A program made the position numbers and the translations under genes. A stretch of 63,451 nt of DNA, from NCBI RefSeq assembly GCF_007097395.1, contig NZ_VKDC01000038.1:1-63451 (forward strand), read 5' to 3'. The notes beneath the pieces were generated by a model. That model had not been told where the DNA came from. It saw only the letters and a program-made list of their open reading frames with translations, and made no database searches. Of the stretch, positions 62,501-63,451 are shown in pieces. The first letter of the stretch is position 1, and the number at the start of each line of letters is the position of its first letter. Origin of the DNA: Fulvivirga sp. M361 (lineage in GTDB: Bacteria > Bacteroidota > Bacteroidia > Cytophagales > Cyclobacteriaceae).

Positions 62501-63451
62501 GTGCCAACCTTATTTCTAACGCCAGTGGAAACATATTGATTGAAAACCTTGACGCAGGAGATTATACGAACCTGAATGTCACGTTAAGCGGGTGTACATC
62601 AAACACCATAACCGGACCGGTTACCCTGTCTGATCCTGCAAACCCTACGATCACGCTGGGAACAAACCCTTCAGTCGCTGAAGGAGCTACGTCAACTGGG
62701 TTGCCTTATACAGCTACTTCGAACAGTCCAAACCAATATACTATTGATTATGATGCAGCAGCGAATACTGCCGGTTTCACGGATGTTATATCTCCGGTGA
62801 CACTGACCACTACACCACTGACACTGGTAGTACCCGCAGCAGGACCGGCCGCTATATATAATGGCACCATTACTGTCTTGAATAGCACCACAGGATGTAG
62901 CTCAGGTCCGGTGGCTTTTACTGTAACAATAAATGATGTCACCTCACCCACTGTGGACATTCAGGGAGAGCCCGCGGCAGTGAACAGCACAGCAAGTTAT
63001 AATGTGACCATTGAGTTCAGCGAAGATGTAACAGGTTTTTCGTTGGCCGATATCAGTGTTGGAAATGGCAGTGCCTCGAATTTTGTGGCGGTCGATGGCA
63101 ATACCTACACGGCAGACATTACCCCGGACGGTACGGGTGACATCACGATTGACGTAGCCACAGCGGCAGCGCAGGATGGCGCTGGCAATGACAACACGGC
63201 CGCTACCCAGGCGGTAACGCTGTTTGATAACACCGCTCCGACAGTGGATATCCAGGGAGAGCCTGCATTAGTCAACAGCACAGCGAGCTATAATGTGACC
63301 ATTGAATTCAGTGAAGATGTAACAGGCTTTTCGTTGGCCGATATCAGTGTTGGAAATGGCAGTGCCTCGAATTTTGTGGCGGTCGATGGCAATACCTACA
63401 CGGCAGACATTACCCCGGACGGTACGGGTGACATCACGATTGACGTAGCCA
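59539..63451 (+). CDS. Giant secreted Ig-like repeat surface protein, 5' part (truncated by window)
   Basis: An open frame of 1304 codons runs from ATG 59539 (MKRYLLLIVLASPFYNQSIVAQ, a signal peptide ending VAQ) to the edge without a stop. A unique N-terminal region (about 20-290) holds DPNGDGYISNTGQGF and Cys pairs. Many bacterial Ig-like modules follow: VSGTSENNASIDILVNG-type repeats, YQLREENGQTLIG-type modules and then Big_12-like units (VTIEFSEDVTGFSLADISVG). It is probably a T9SS-exported adhesin, by analogy with the sorting domain in the nearby remnant. The C-terminus and any sorting signal lie outside the window. Confidence 0.88.
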   Translation, partial: MKRYLLLIVLASPFYNQSIVAQTRGFIYEPASVSGAAVLDPNGDGYISNTGQGFMSVTDDVSEFEISMFPLPSIGSGETLSDIRSGPDCGFTDLSVDSNGDAIYSTLDAGNNLIFRFRLSDYRPNAKGYTVFIDTDQLYGSDDPNSTTENPGFEIAVVLRSKSDVFIADIDGATNCSSIVQTYTLSDNHQKAIAGIESCGDADYFYDYFVPFADLTANFGITTSTPLRMVATTNTSNSCALEGSVSDVGGLDDSQYGECVTCAWEDMVDASVPTPPSNLMNGGSGYPAIRTDCPVIDQPIAQGAVTVSGTSENNASIDILVNGVMVDNVMADGSGNWTSNTLTALSPGDIVRAEGTAPGKSVSKSDCNSATVGATCTSVVTDGGLLTASNKGICGNAGSGIAGATINIYLNGVLLNPSGGSDGAGGTGFSGNVVVNPDGSWYWKCNGNNTSCTSGGNCSFANGVYQITQTVSGQCESESIIFCYNVAGTSSTPVVTGPIITTDTDVSGTSAANANIILYADGVQIGTTMANGSGNWTVSSLSLSLCQVITARAIESGSCISNVSTAVSVSEVSTAPTITGTYCSGGTTSVNISGTSTEVENTVIEVFLNAVSQGTTTVNEFGNWSLSSVSVSPGQVITATAEASPACKTTSVASGGVTVGNQSGNAGLSITSPVTEGAVSISGVGINGDLINLYIDTDLLGSTTVSGGSWMIAGFTDEIYAGGALTVTATTGANCESSETTATIVQCTAPLNNQTLALIGGDDEVCEVLEFATFTLVNSEAGIVYQPVDGVGNDLGFSVLGTGGDITLTTFALSSNPTTVNVKAFRITPGVSCESNLTNDITFTVNPLPNASLAVSPNASSVCSGEGLDVQIDNIQTGVEYQLREENGQTLIGTAQTGTAGSSLTLNTGTITTTTDFTVVATNTTTLCSVDLTNTVSATVSGIAPSIILGSVINPMSCGGNDGSIQITNLTANTTYAIDYQDDGVNISANLISNASGNILIENLDAGDYTNLNVTLSGCTSNTITGPVTLSDPANPTITLGTNPSVAEGATSTGLPYTATSNSPNQYTIDYDAAANTAGFTDVISPVTLTTTPLTLVVPAAGPAAIYNGTITVLNSTTGCSSGPVAFTVTINDVTSPTVDIQGEPAAVNSTASYNVTIEFSEDVTGFSLADISVGNGSASNFVAVDGNTYTADITPDGTGDITIDVATAAAQDGAGNDNTAATQAVTLFDNTAPTVDIQGEPALVNSTASYNVTIEFSEDVTGFSLADISVGNGSASNFVAVDGNTYTADITPDGTGDITIDVA
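62953..63451 (+). repeat. Near-identical 291-bp (97-codon) tandem repeats in the surface protein gene
   Basis: A unit beginning GTGGACATTCAGGGAGAGCC at 62953 recurs at 63244 (period 291 bases). The second copy runs off the window. From about 63010 onward the copies are almost base-for-base identical, including third codon positions, which implies recent duplication or ongoing conversion. The array may contain many more units beyond the edge. Confidence 0.9.

Noticed and set aside
1-63451. tRNA, rRNA, CRISPR arrays, intact transposases
   Set aside because: None recognised by eye in the intergenic spaces; a tRNA or Rfam scan would be decisive but could not be run.

Overview
The window looks like a chromosomal segment of a Bacteroidota bacterium, probably Cytophagales-like. 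This rests on family content: bacillithiol BshA, DUF3822 beside coaD, TIGR02757, DUF4296, a DUF58/BatA aerotolerance cluster, a type IX secretion (T9SS) C-terminal sorting domain, a GH3-acyl-adenylase, a C39-peptidase ABC exporter with a double-glycine peptide, and a TAnnTTTG promoter. No rRNA, tRNA, CRISPR array or intact insertion sequence was seen. The genus is not identifiable by eye.

Layout. 1-5.3 kb: a strong bidirectional terminator, then a minus-strand run of PhoH-like, AlbA-domain, ChlI-like ATPase and VWA genes, and a 43-residue lipoprotein on plus. 5.3-10 kb, minus: fatty-acid hydroxylase, bshA and an NagZ-like/serine hydrolase fusion. 10.1-14.1 kb, plus: small membrane protein, mutL and two rhomboid proteases. 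14.1-29.7 kb: housekeeping genes (rlmN, clpB, TIGR02757, pyrE, two Nudix genes, coaD, DUF3822, thioesterase, RecD-like helicase, DUF1573, DUF423, YggS, GH3 adenylase, LysE).

29.7-33.6 kb, minus: a peptide export cluster (membrane protein, double-glycine peptide, thioredoxin-like protein, C39-ABC exporter). 33.8-43.9 kb: O-antigen-ligase/TPR protein, transglutaminase-like protein, DUF58/BatD-like/BatA, DUF4296 lipoprotein and mutS2. 44.2-55.9 kb, plus: a compact redox operon with a HEPN-like gene, a very large pyruvate:ferredoxin oxidoreductase (PFOR) that ends in its own ferredoxin-like module, then rnfC-D-G-E-A, a Cys-rich NqrM-like membrane protein, a ferredoxin-NADP reductase and rnfB. The inferred flow is pyruvate to built-in or soluble ferredoxin, then to NAD+ with ion pumping (Rnf) or to NADP+ (FNR).

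56-63.45 kb is more accessory: a c-type cytochrome, a frameshifted 3' remnant of a T9SS adhesin-like gene, a diverged GHKL-ATPase-like protein facing an XRE regulator across a phased operator-like array, a 21-bp-period degenerate repeat, and a giant Ig-like-repeat surface protein that runs off the window inside near-identical 291-bp repeats.

Most interesting: the PFOR/Rnf/NqrM-like/FNR operon, the double-glycine peptide cluster, the 21-bp repeat with the phased operator array, and two housekeeping enzymes that have lost catalytic motifs (MutL nuclease site, NagZ-like acid/base loop).
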